Below, one piece after another: positions 6,142 to 11,379 of a stretch of DNA of 11,379 nucleotides. Made by a program: the position numbers and the translations under genes. The DNA comes from Loktanella sp. Its GTDB lineage: Bacteria > Pseudomonadota > Alphaproteobacteria > Rhodobacterales > Rhodobacteraceae. The DNA is taken from positions 1 through 11,379 of the forward strand of contig PUNR01000330.1 in assembly GCA_003551805.1 (NCBI GenBank). Reading direction: 5' to 3'. The number at the start of each line of letters is the position of its first letter. Within the stretch, counting starts at the first letter, position 1. Below the pieces are notes generated by a model that saw nothing but the letters and a program-made list of their open reading frames with translations, made no database searches and had not been told where the DNA came from.

Positions 6142-6383
6142 GCGGAACTGACGCCAAAGCGCCAGTTTCGCCGGTGATGTTTGTCCAACCTACATCACCG
6201 CAATCGGCGGCGACGCAAAAAGGGTCCCTCCCGCACTCTGGCGTCGCCGCTTCTGCTTGCTCTGACAAGCGATCCGGTGCCGTCGCCGCATCGCGCACCG
6301 GTGTCTGGCAGCGGCCCGAAGGATTTCCCGAAGACTGCGCATCGCAGGTTGAAGGCAATCTTTGAAAAACAGGAGCATTGGCG
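6142..6383 (+). ncRNA. Structured leader RNA, or a separate small RNA, upstream of mscS
   Basis: This 242-base stretch lies between the promoter at 6110-6134 and the first credible ribosome binding site. Two open frames of 63-68 codons run through it but lack ribosome binding sites and recognisable content. Three inverted repeats are visible: CGGTGATGT/ACATCACCG (6172-6180 with 6192-6200), GCGGCGACGC/GCGTCGCCGC (6207-6216 with 6241-6250) and CCGGTGC/GCACCGG (6274-6280 with 6295-6301). CGTCGCCGC occurs again at 6281-6289, so the arm at 6207-6215 has two alternative partners. It could be a regulatory 5' leader of mscS or an independent stress-induced small RNA. Confidence 0.35.
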
Positions 6384-6482
6384 ATGATCAAGAACGACCC
6401 CCGGATGGATGAAAGAACATACCTGCCCGACATCACGCCACCGTCATCACAAATCATCCACGCCAAATCGGGGTGGCGTTGA
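6384..6482 (+). CDS. Putative 32-residue ORF coupled to mscS
   Basis: ATG 6384 is preceded by AGGAG (6371-6375) with eight intervening bases. The ORF encodes 32 residues beginning MIKNDPRMDERTYLPDITPP and ending in AKSGWR. Its TGA overlaps the ATG at 6482 of the channel gene in a TGATG arrangement, and the channel gene has no better ribosome binding site of its own. No family is recognised. The hydrophilic, proline-containing composition and the coupling suggest a genuine translated leader or small protein; a chance ORF is not excluded. Confidence 0.5.
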   Translation: MIKNDPRMDERTYLPDITPPSSQIIHAKSGWR

Positions 6483-7576
6483 TGATGGAATATCTGAACA
6501 CCGCGATCAGGGCAGCAGAAAACCTGCCGGGGTTTGTTTATGCCCTTCTGGTGCTTGTCATTGCCATTATCGTTGCGATTTTTGCGCATTGGTTGGTCTT
6601 TCGGCTTTTGCGTCGGGGCATTGCCACATGGGGGGGCGATCCGGACGCAGTGTTCCGTCACACCAAAGCGCCGATGCGTCTGGCCTTCGTTCTTGTTGGT
6701 CTGACCATCGTTCTGCCGCGCGTGTCGCTGCCAACAGCATGGGAGGCAAGATTTCAGCATACCGCGCTGATCCTGATCATTGTGTTGATCGGCTGGACGA
6801 TCCTGCTTTTGATCAATTTCTACGCCGCACGCTCTGTCTTGCGTCACCGTTTTGATACCGATGACAACCTTGCCGCGCGAAAATATGTGACCCAAGTCCG
6901 TGTGCTGCGCCGTGCCTTCAACATCATCGTCGTGACTATGACCGTTGCAGCAGTTTTGCTGACATTCGAAGGCGTGCAACGCTACGGCGTCAGTCTGTTC
7001 GCGTCCGCTGGTGCTGCCGGTCTGGTGCTTGGCCTTGCTGCAAGGCCGGTATTGGCCAATCTGATTGCCGGCATCCAGATCGCAGTCACGCAACCGATCC
7101 GGCTGGAAGATGTAGTTATCGTCGAAGGTGAATGGGGTTGGGTCGAAGAAATTTCCGCCACCTATGTCGTGATACGCATCTGGGACTGGCGGCGCATGGT
7201 GGTACCGCTGTCCTATTTCATCGAACAACCGTTCCAGAACTGGACACGCGAAACCGCGTCGATCATCGGTGAAGTGAACTGGCACCTCGACTATACTGTG
7301 CCGGTGAAAAAGGTCCGCGAAAAGCTGGAACAGCTGGTCAAGGACTCGCCGCATTGGGATGGCAAGGTGGTCAATCTTCAGGTGACAGAAGCGGACAAGG
7401 AAACCATAAAACTGCGCGGATTGATGAGCGCGCGCACCTCGCCGATTGCATGGGACTTGAGATGCGAAATTCGTGAAAAGCTGATTGACTGGCTACAGGC
7501 CGAATATCCTGACGCATTGCCGCGCATGCGGTTTCTATCCGCACAAAGCTCCAGACAGCCAATGCCCGACAGATAA
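6482..7576 (+). CDS. MscS-family mechanosensitive ion channel
   Basis: A 364-residue inner-membrane channel. Hydrophobic helices lie at about residues 18-38, 65-80, 94-115 and 145-162, followed by the MscS pore helix and upper beta domain. SLFASAGAAGLVLGLAARPV (171-190) and LANLIAGIQIAVTQPIRLED (191-210) match the glycine/alanine-rich TM3 and the start of the cytoplasmic domain of MscS. A cytoplasmic region with VVPLSYFIEQPFQNWTR (240-256) runs to the C-terminus. Such channels open under membrane tension to release solutes after hypo-osmotic shock. ATG 6482 overlaps the upstream micro-ORF stop; GTG 6473 or ATG 6485 are alternative starts changing the N-terminus by one to three residues. The long leader starts at a GGAAC-N17-GTT promoter, and the gene faces the DUF892 gene across a strong hairpin. 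Confidence 0.92.
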   Translation: MMEYLNTAIRAAENLPGFVYALLVLVIAIIVAIFAHWLVFRLLRRGIATWGGDPDAVFRHTKAPMRLAFVLVGLTIVLPRVSLPTAWEARFQHTALILIIVLIGWTILLLINFYAARSVLRHRFDTDDNLAARKYVTQVRVLRRAFNIIVVTMTVAAVLLTFEGVQRYGVSLFASAGAAGLVLGLAARPVLANLIAGIQIAVTQPIRLEDVVIVEGEWGWVEEISATYVVIRIWDWRRMVVPLSYFIEQPFQNWTRETASIIGEVNWHLDYTVPVKKVREKLEQLVKDSPHWDGKVVNLQVTEADKETIKLRGLMSARTSPIAWDLRCEIREKLIDWLQAEYPDALPRMRFLSAQSSRQPMPDR

Positions 7577-7579
7577 ATA

Positions 7580-7611
7580 TCAGCCGGGCGCATCCCTGCA
7601 CGCCCGGCTGA
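7580..7611. terminator. Hairpin between convergent mscS and DUF892 genes
   Basis: TCAGCCGGGCG (7580-7590) and CGCCCGGCTGA (7601-7611) form a perfect 11-base stem with a ten-base loop. It begins four bases after the mscS stop and ends 12 bases before the DUF892 stop. No long T-tract follows on either strand, but the position between converging genes suggests a bidirectional terminator or transcript-end stabiliser. Confidence 0.7.
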
Positions 7612-7623
7612 CGTTCGCGAAAC

Positions 7624-8121
7624 CTAGGCTGCGTTAAGCCGCTTTTCGGCAATCTGCGTCAGCTTTTTGTCGGCGGCCTCTTCTTCAGCCAAAGTCTGCT
7701 TGAGGATATCGGCACATTCCGTGCGGCCCATTTCCTGTGACCAGGCGATCAGCGTGCCATAGCGGGTCATCTCGTAGTGCTCGACAGCCTGCGCTGCGGC
7801 GGCCAAAGCAGCATCCAGCACATTTTCATCGCCAATTTCCTTCGAAATCTGCTCGCTTTCCTTGATGATCCCGTCAATTGCCGGGCACTGCGCACCCTGC
7901 GGTTTTTCATCCAGCAGTTCGAATACCTTTTCGAGACGCTCCAGATGACCTTTGGTCTCCTCCAGATGATGTTTGAACGCTTCCTTCAGCGCGCTGGATG
8001 ATGCCTTGTCGATCATCTTGGGCAATTCTTTCTCGATCTGTTGTTCGGCGTAATAGATGTCCTCCAACGTATGCAGGTACAGATCGTCCATCGTCTGGAT
8101 GTCTTTTGAAAACAAACCCAT
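7624..8121 (-). CDS. DUF892/YciF-type ferritin-like stress protein
   Basis: A 165-residue, all-helical protein of the DUF892 (YciE/YciF, Pfam PF05974) ferritin-like family. The opening DLYLHTLEDIYYAEQQIEKELPKM (13-36) and the later HHLEETKGHLERLEKVFE (51-68) and QAVEHYEMTRYGTL (111-124) carry the E-x-x-x-x-x-x-E, H-x-E-E-T and E-H-Y-E residues that form the predicted di-metal site. Members are soluble, stress-induced, and poorly characterised biochemically. The start at ATG 8121 is chosen because CGGAG lies upstream at normal distance and the protein starts MGLFSKDIQT, as in relatives; the frame stays open to 8184 without conserved sequence. A GGAAC-N17-GTT element lies 56 bases upstream. It is divergent from the acidic exported protein. 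Confidence 0.92.
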   Translation of the reverse strand: MGLFSKDIQTMDDLYLHTLEDIYYAEQQIEKELPKMIDKASSSALKEAFKHHLEETKGHLERLEKVFELLDEKPQGAQCPAIDGIIKESEQISKEIGDENVLDAALAAAAQAVEHYEMTRYGTLIAWSQEMGRTECADILKQTLAEEEAADKKLTQIAEKRLNAA

Positions 8122-8176
8122 TGCTTTGCTCCGTTTGAAATTGCGCATGCGGTATTGCCTGCGCACCGACACCACA

Positions 8177-8201
8177 AACAGCAAGCCCTACGCAATGTTC
8201 C
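8177..8201 (-). promoter_or_regulatory. EcfG/RpoE2-type promoter for the DUF892 gene
   Basis: On the minus strand GGAAC (8201-8197), a 17-base spacer beginning ATTG and ending GCT, then GTT (8179-8177). It shares GGAACATTG with the divergent promoter at 8323. Confidence 0.73.
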
Positions 8202-8322
8202 TGCATGCAAGGCCAACGTATAGCGGCACGGCATCTCAGAAGTTCCAGTGCGCAAATCCGGGCCGTTTCCAACAGCAAAACCGGCATTATTTCTCCTATC
8301 CCTCAGTCTCATCGGTCCGTCT

Positions 8323-8347
8323 GGAACATTGTAGATAAACGCCTGTT
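8323..8347 (+). promoter_or_regulatory. EcfG/RpoE2-type promoter for the acidic exported protein
   Basis: GGAAC (8323-8327), a 17-base spacer beginning ATTG and ending CCT, then GTT (8345-8347), 49 bases before ATG 8397. A small hairpin, GGACC/GGTCC (8359-8363 and 8368-8372), lies in the predicted leader just before the ribosome binding site. Confidence 0.73.
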
Positions 8348-8396
8348 GGTAGGCGCAAGGACCACACGGTCCGATCGTGAACCAAAGGAGACTAAC

Positions 8397-9041
8397 ATGA
8401 CCAAGACAAATGGATTCGTACTCGCCGCCTTTCTGATGGCATCCACGTCACCCATGGCAATTGGCCAGACAACCGATCCGGTTACCGAACCCGTACCGAC
8501 GCCGGGCGAAGAAACCCCGATGGGCACCGACCCCGCGCCACTGCCGGGTGATGATGCACAAGATGGCACCGAGCCGGCACCATTGCCCGGTGACCAAGCA
8601 GAGCCACTGCCCGGCGATGATGCCACAGGTGTCGACATGGTCGGTGGTGCAGATGACCACAGCCAGATCATCAGTGATCTAAGATTGGGCGTGGCGGGAA
8701 TGCAGGACTGGGATACCCAGTTCAGCGACCTGTCATCTGATGCCGAAGTGCGCATCGTCACAGTGTCAGATCTAGAGGGCACCGGCGATCCGATGCTTGA
8801 CCAGCTGATGGCAGATCTTGAGGACGATCAGGACAACTTGCGGTCAGCCATCGAAGATAACGAAACGCTGACGACCGCGCTTGAAGACGAAGGCTACAGC
8901 GCCGATGACGTCGTTGCCGCCGTGGTCTCTACGGGCGCCGAGGCAGAAGTCACGCTGATTGTCGAAGATGAAGACAATGGCGACGAACTGGAATTTGAAA
9001 CCGATGTTGACGTGGATGCAGACGGCGAAGCTGATCTGTAA
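8397..9041 (+). CDS. Exported acidic protein with PLPGDD repeats, unknown function
   Basis: A 214-residue protein whose family is not recognised. It has a Sec signal peptide (TNGFVLAAFLMASTSPMAIG at 4-23, cleavage probably near residue 23-24). A proline/acidic low-complexity linker follows, with three PLPGD repeats at 48-52, 62-66 and 70-74. From about residue 88 a globular-looking domain begins (SQIISDLRLGVAGMQDWDTQFS, given by position 89-110) containing VRIVTVSDLEG and a helical D/E-rich part. The C-terminus (186-214) is extremely acidic, with alternating valine and aspartate. The start at 8397 has AAAGGAG at correct distance; the frame is open further upstream but runs across the promoter. 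It is a periplasmic or secreted, possibly cation-binding, stress-induced protein by inference. A strong terminator follows it. Confidence 0.85.
   Translation: MTKTNGFVLAAFLMASTSPMAIGQTTDPVTEPVPTPGEETPMGTDPAPLPGDDAQDGTEPAPLPGDQAEPLPGDDATGVDMVGGADDHSQIISDLRLGVAGMQDWDTQFSDLSSDAEVRIVTVSDLEGTGDPMLDQLMADLEDDQDNLRSAIEDNETLTTALEDEGYSADDVVAAVVSTGAEAEVTLIVEDEDNGDELEFETDVDVDADGEADL
8529..8624 (+). repeat. In-frame PLPGDD tandem-like repeat inside the acidic protein gene
   Basis: Three related units encode DPAPLPGDDA, EPAPLPGDQA and EPLPGDDA (residues 45-54, 59-68 and 69-76). The DNA of the units is similar but not identical, with mostly synonymous differences, consistent with old duplication kept by selection on the peptide. 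Such spacers usually form extended linkers. Confidence 0.7.
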
Positions 9042-9077
9042 TCCCTACGCGGTTACCAACTGACAGTTAAAACACCT

Positions 9078-9101
9078 GTGTCCCCGCTCCGGCGGGGACA
9101 C
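9078..9101 (+). terminator. Terminator after the acidic protein gene
   Basis: GTGTCCCCGC (9078-9087), TCCG loop, GCGGGGACAC (9092-9101): a perfect ten-base GC-rich stem followed by a T-rich stretch (ttcgtttct). It ends 15 bases before the next GGAAC promoter box. Confidence 0.85.
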
Positions 9102-9116
9102 TTCGTTTCTGCCGCA

Positions 9117-9141
9117 GGAACATCCCGGCCTTCCGCAAGTT
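9117..9141 (+). promoter_or_regulatory. EcfG/RpoE2-type promoter for the small membrane protein and GSP26-like genes
   Basis: GGAAC (9117-9121), 17-base spacer ending in AA, GTT (9139-9141). This is the only copy whose base before GTT is A; the other eight have T. It rules out TTG 9140 as a translation start because transcription would begin after it. Confidence 0.62.
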
Positions 9142-9178
9142 GATCAGATACATGGCGAAAGCAAAAGGAATGGATGCA

Positions 9179-9430
9179 ATGCCCAAACAGACAAGGCAAC
9201 ACCTGCCGCGCTGTGCGCGTTTCATGATTTCACAATTCATCAACGGGGCAATCTGCGGCGCAATATTCGGCCTGCTTTTGATACGGCTTGATACCGCTGG
9301 CCTTGGCAGTCTTCTGGAAGGGGCCACAACAGGCGCGCCGACCGCGATCTTTCTCGGGCAAGGTATGCTGCTTTTCGGAACACTTTTCGTGGCGGTCGCC
9401 ATGATGAACCTTGGCGACGACCCAATATGA
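9179..9430 (+). CDS. Small two-helix membrane protein, unknown function
   Basis: An 83-residue protein with a basic N-terminus (MPKQTRQHLPRCARF) and two predicted membrane helices, about residues 18-35 and 55-76, joined by a glycine-rich loop (TAGLGSLLEGATTGAPTA). No characterised family is recognised. The start at 9179 is chosen because AAAGGA lies nine bases upstream; in-frame ATG 9152 and 9170 lack a properly spaced ribosome binding site. The GGAAC-N17-GTT promoter ends 38 bases before the start. The GSP26-like gene follows after 39 bases on the same strand with no visible terminator or promoter between, so the two are probably one transcript. Confidence 0.7.
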   Translation: MPKQTRQHLPRCARFMISQFINGAICGAIFGLLLIRLDTAGLGSLLEGATTGAPTAIFLGQGMLLFGTLFVAVAMMNLGDDPI

Positions 9431-9469
9431 CACGTCGCCAACAATCATACAAACAAACAGGAGCGAATA

Positions 9470-9958
9470 ATGACTGACCTTGAACACGCCCGCAGCAACC
9501 CCCAAGACCTTCTCTGGACACAGCTTGAATCCCTCGAGGCGGGGATGCTCGGCATCGAAGGCAGCGGGCAACATATGCAGCCGATGGCGTATCATGTGGA
9601 TGCCGCAGGCAAACGGCTTTGGTTTCTGACCAAGGATGATACCGATCTGGCAAAGGCGCTTCAGCCCGACAGCACAGCGCATTTTGTCATCATCTCGAAA
9701 GACCATGACTTTTACTCATGTATGTCCGGCTCCGTTAGCCAGCAACATGACACGGCGATCCTCGACGCGCTGTGGAACACAACCATCGCCCAGCTGTTTG
9801 CCGACGATAAAAACGATCCGTCGCTGATGATGATCGCGTTGGACCTGAAAGATGCAGCGATCTGGGCGCTGTCCGAAGACGTGTCGCATCAGAGCATGCA
9901 TATGAAAGCCAAGTCCGCGCAGGATGTGGACACGCGCAACTACGTCACATTTGACTGA
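9470..9958 (+). CDS. General stress protein 26-like pyridoxamine 5'-phosphate oxidase-fold protein
   Basis: A 162-residue protein of the split-barrel flavin/PLP-binding fold related to general stress protein 26 (COG3871, Pyrid_ox_like). Recognisable parts are LESLEAGMLGIEGSGQHMQPM (19-39), RLWFLTKDDTDLAKAL (49-64), HFVIISKDHDFYSCMSGSVS (71-90) and the tail motif WNTTIAQLFADDKNDPSLMMI (102-122). Relatives bind FMN, FAD or coenzyme F420, but the physiological reaction is usually unknown. The start has AGGAG seven bases upstream. It is probably co-transcribed with the small membrane protein in front. A GGAAC-N17-GTT match lies inside the coding sequence (9774-9798), which may be fortuitous. A weak hairpin, CGACCCG/CGGGTCG, follows the stop. 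Confidence 0.88.
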   Translation: MTDLEHARSNPQDLLWTQLESLEAGMLGIEGSGQHMQPMAYHVDAAGKRLWFLTKDDTDLAKALQPDSTAHFVIISKDHDFYSCMSGSVSQQHDTAILDALWNTTIAQLFADDKNDPSLMMIALDLKDAAIWALSEDVSHQSMHMKAKSAQDVDTRNYVTFD

Positions 9959-9982
9959 CGACCCGTCGGACTTGTCGGGTCG
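9959..9982 (+). terminator. Possible weak terminator after the GSP26-like gene
   Basis: CGACCCG (9959-9965) and CGGGTCG (9976-9982) form a seven-base stem with a ten-base loop immediately after the stop codon. There is no T-tract, so termination efficiency is uncertain. Confidence 0.35.
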
Positions 9983-10003
9983 GTGCCAAAGGCACGCTCT
10001 GTG

Positions 10004-10028
10004 GGAACAATCACAAGACAAGCCTGTT
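10004..10028 (+). promoter_or_regulatory. EcfG/RpoE2-type promoter for the tail-anchored protein
   Basis: GGAAC (10004-10008), a 17-base spacer ending in CCT, then GTT (10026-10028), 28 bases before ATG 10057. It has the same base before GTT as most other copies. Confidence 0.72.
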
Positions 10029-10056
10029 TGAGCATCCATTTAGAGGAGAAACCAAC

Positions 10057-10422
10057 ATGTCCGACCCCACCCAAAAAGCACAATCCGCTGCGCGCCTGCG
10101 TGCCGATCTAGACGCCGGAAAAGGGCGTGATGACGCCACTCAGGTGACAGCCGAACAAAGCACCGACATGGTTCCGGCCGATCAGACCCATCTGCGTGAG
10201 GTCCACAGCTACGAGGTCCGCGATGCTGATGTCATTGATCCGGATGCTGTAACCACGACCGATCAGCGCGGCCCCATCAGGGTGCCCGGCGTTGACAGCG
10301 CCAAGCCGCATACTGCGACAGACCCGAAAATTGCACCGTCCGGGCCGGGGCGGTCCGGGCTGGTGACAGTGGCAATCCTGGCGTTCATCGCGCTGGTGGT
10401 GTTGATCGCAACCTACCCTTGA
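10057..10422 (+). CDS. Tail-anchored small membrane protein, unknown function
   Basis: A 121-residue protein with a long hydrophilic, acidic and probably unstructured N-terminal part (residues 1-100) and one C-terminal membrane helix at about 101-119 (GLVTVAILAFIALVVLIATY), ending two residues later. The bulk of the protein should face the cytoplasm if it is a true tail anchor. No family is recognised. The ribosome binding site GAGGAGA lies at normal distance before ATG 10057. The gene has its own GGAAC-N17-GTT promoter and a strong terminator, so it is a monocistronic stress-type unit facing the convergent dehydrogenase gene. Confidence 0.78.
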   Translation: MSDPTQKAQSAARLRADLDAGKGRDDATQVTAEQSTDMVPADQTHLREVHSYEVRDADVIDPDAVTTTDQRGPIRVPGVDSAKPHTATDPKIAPSGPGRSGLVTVAILAFIALVVLIATYP

Positions 10423-10430
10423 TTGACCGG

Positions 10431-10469
10431 CACAATATCCGCCCCTTAACGGGGCGGATATTGTGTTTT
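10431..10469 (+). terminator. Strong intrinsic terminator after the tail-anchored protein gene
   Basis: CACAATATCCGCCCC (10431-10445), TTAAC loop, GGGGCGGATATTGTG (10451-10465): a perfect 15-base stem followed directly by TTTT (10466-10469). It starts eight bases after the stop codon and also separates the convergent dehydrogenase gene. Confidence 0.92.
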
Positions 10470-10473
10470 GGCG

Positions 10474-11379
10474 TCAGATCATCGGCTTGCCACCCGTCAC
10501 CGCGATTGTCGCCCCTGATACATAGCTGGACATAGGCTCGGCCAGCATCACATAGCTCGAGGCAAGCTCGACCGGCTGGGCGGGCCGCTTCATCGGGTAA
10601 TTCGCCCCGAACTCAGAAACTTTTTCGCCCGAAAAGCTCCCCGGGATCAGCGGTGTCCAGACCGGGCCCGGTGCCACGCAATTCACCCTGATACCATCTT
10701 CCGCCAACATCTGTGCCAGACCTGCGGTAAAGTTCTGAATCGCGCCTTTCGTCGTCGCATAAGCCAAAAGCGAAGGGTTCGGCTGGTCAGAATTGATTGA
10801 CGCCGAGTTGATGATGGACCCGCCGTCTTTCATATGCGGGACTGCGGCTTTGCTCAGATAGAACATCGCGTGAATATTGATCGCAAAAGTCCGTTCCCAT
10901 TCCGTGTCGGTGATTTCATCGATATCGCTGAACAGCTGCTGATGCGCGGCATTGTTCACCAGAATGTCGATCCGGCCGAATTCTTCGACAACAGCGGCAA
11001 CGATCGCGCGGCAATGCGCGGGGTCCGAGATATCACCGGGCAAAAGCAGGCATTGCTGGCCACATTCAAGGATCACGCTTTCGGTGTCCTTGGCATCGGC
11101 GCTTTCATCCAGATAGCTGATCGCGACATGGGCGCCTTCGCGGGCATAGGCAATCGCGACGGCACGCCCGATGCCGCTGTCACCGCCAGTGATCAGCGCA
11201 ACATGGCCCTTTAGCCGCCCTGCCCCCTTCCACGAATCTTCGCCATGATCAGGCCGCGGTTCCATCTGCGCAAAGCTTCCGGGCAGTTCCTGTGTCTGTT
11301 CGGGGAATGGCGGACGGGGATAGGATTTCGCCCGCGACCCGAGGCTGGCAGGCGTATCGCCCTGCCCTTGCTGGTTATC
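10474..11379 (-). CDS. YghA-type short-chain dehydrogenase/reductase, start beyond the right edge
   Basis: A classical-type SDR, 301 residues visible, with the true start outside the window. The methionine at 11265 is internal: the frame continues upstream with KSYPRPPFPEQ and ELPGSFAQMEPRPDHGEDSW, the N-terminal extension typical of the YghA/YdaD (general stress protein 39-like) group. Numbered from that methionine, the NAD(P) loop TGGDSGIGRA is at 26-35, LVNNAA at 102-107, and the catalytic residues are Ser156, Tyr169 and Lys173. The C-terminal SGATIAVTGGKPMI is family-typical. Such enzymes reduce or oxidise small alcohols and aldehydes with NADP(H); the substrate is unknown. It converges on the tail-anchored gene. 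Its promoter lies outside, so membership in the stress regulon cannot be checked here, although the family is often stress-induced. Confidence 0.93.
   Translation of the reverse strand, partial: DNQQGQGDTPASLGSRAKSYPRPPFPEQTQELPGSFAQMEPRPDHGEDSWKGAGRLKGHVALITGGDSGIGRAVAIAYAREGAHVAISYLDESADAKDTESVILECGQQCLLLPGDISDPAHCRAIVAAVVEEFGRIDILVNNAAHQQLFSDIDEITDTEWERTFAINIHAMFYLSKAAVPHMKDGGSIINSASINSDQPNPSLLAYATTKGAIQNFTAGLAQMLAEDGIRVNCVAPGPVWTPLIPGSFSGEKVSEFGANYPMKRPAQPVELASSYVMLAEPMSSYVSGATIAVTGGKPMI

Noticed and set aside
6174..6387. Two overlapping plus-strand frames of 63 and 68 codons in the mscS leader
   Set aside because: They have no ribosome binding site, arginine- and proline-rich shadow-like composition, and the DNA is better explained by paired hairpin arms.
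6137..7354. 405-codon open frame on the minus strand opposite mscS
   Set aside because: It lies antisense to a clear MscS channel gene, has a low-complexity composition rich in H, Q, D and R typical of reverse-strand shadows, and shows no domain.
9140..9178. TTG 9140 and ATG 9152 as starts of the small membrane protein
   Set aside because: TTG 9140 lies within the predicted -10 box and ATG 9152 would be at or next to the transcript start without a ribosome binding site; ATG 9179 fits better.
10474..11265. ATG 11265 as the start of the short-chain dehydrogenase
   Set aside because: The frame continues to the window edge with the conserved YPRPPFPEQ extension, so this methionine is internal and the gene is truncated by the window.

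Overview
The window looks like an alphaproteobacterial chromosome, most likely Rhodobacteraceae (Roseobacter-type). This rests on the moderately high GC content, the protein style, and a repeated promoter element matching the EcfG/RpoE2 general stress response (GSR) consensus. No rRNA, tRNA, insertion sequence or CRISPR array was seen. Both outermost genes run off the window.

Layout. 1-523 (-) is the N-terminal part of a sodium:solute symporter, divergent from a DUF1622 membrane protein (692-1063, +). An ExoD-family membrane protein (1083-1706, -) follows, preceded by a coupled 27-codon micro-ORF. 1869-5604 (-) is a tight three-gene operon for a periplasmic flavin-dependent sugar/alcohol dehydrogenase: a Tat-exported small subunit, a GMC flavoprotein and a triheme cytochrome c. 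5843-6004 (+) is a short ORF resembling NepR anti-sigma factors. 6005-6383 has no convincing protein gene but holds a stress-type promoter and a hairpin-rich leader. It leads into a 32-codon micro-ORF coupled to an MscS-family channel (6482-7576, +). A DUF892/YciF ferritin-like protein (7624-8121, -) is divergent from an exported acidic protein with PLPGDD repeats (8397-9041, +). Three small plus-strand genes follow: a two-helix membrane protein, a general stress protein 26-like flavin/PLP-fold protein, and a tail-anchored membrane protein. A YghA-type short-chain dehydrogenase (10474 to the right edge, -) ends the window.

The unifying observation is a regulatory one. Nine copies of GGAAC, exactly 17 bases, then GTT lie in intergenic DNA, each pointing at a gene or operon start. 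They precede the symporter, DUF1622, ExoD, dehydrogenase operon, MscS leader, DUF892, acidic protein, small membrane protein and tail-anchored protein. The cluster therefore reads as a physically grouped GSR regulon covering osmotic protection (MscS), oxidative or metal stress (DUF892, GSP26-like, SDR), envelope or exopolysaccharide functions (ExoD, DUF1622, small membrane proteins) and carbon or electron acquisition (symporter plus periplasmic dehydrogenase). A NepR-like small protein is embedded in it. Promoter function, the NepR assignment and the leader RNA are inferences. The family assignments of the larger proteins are firm.
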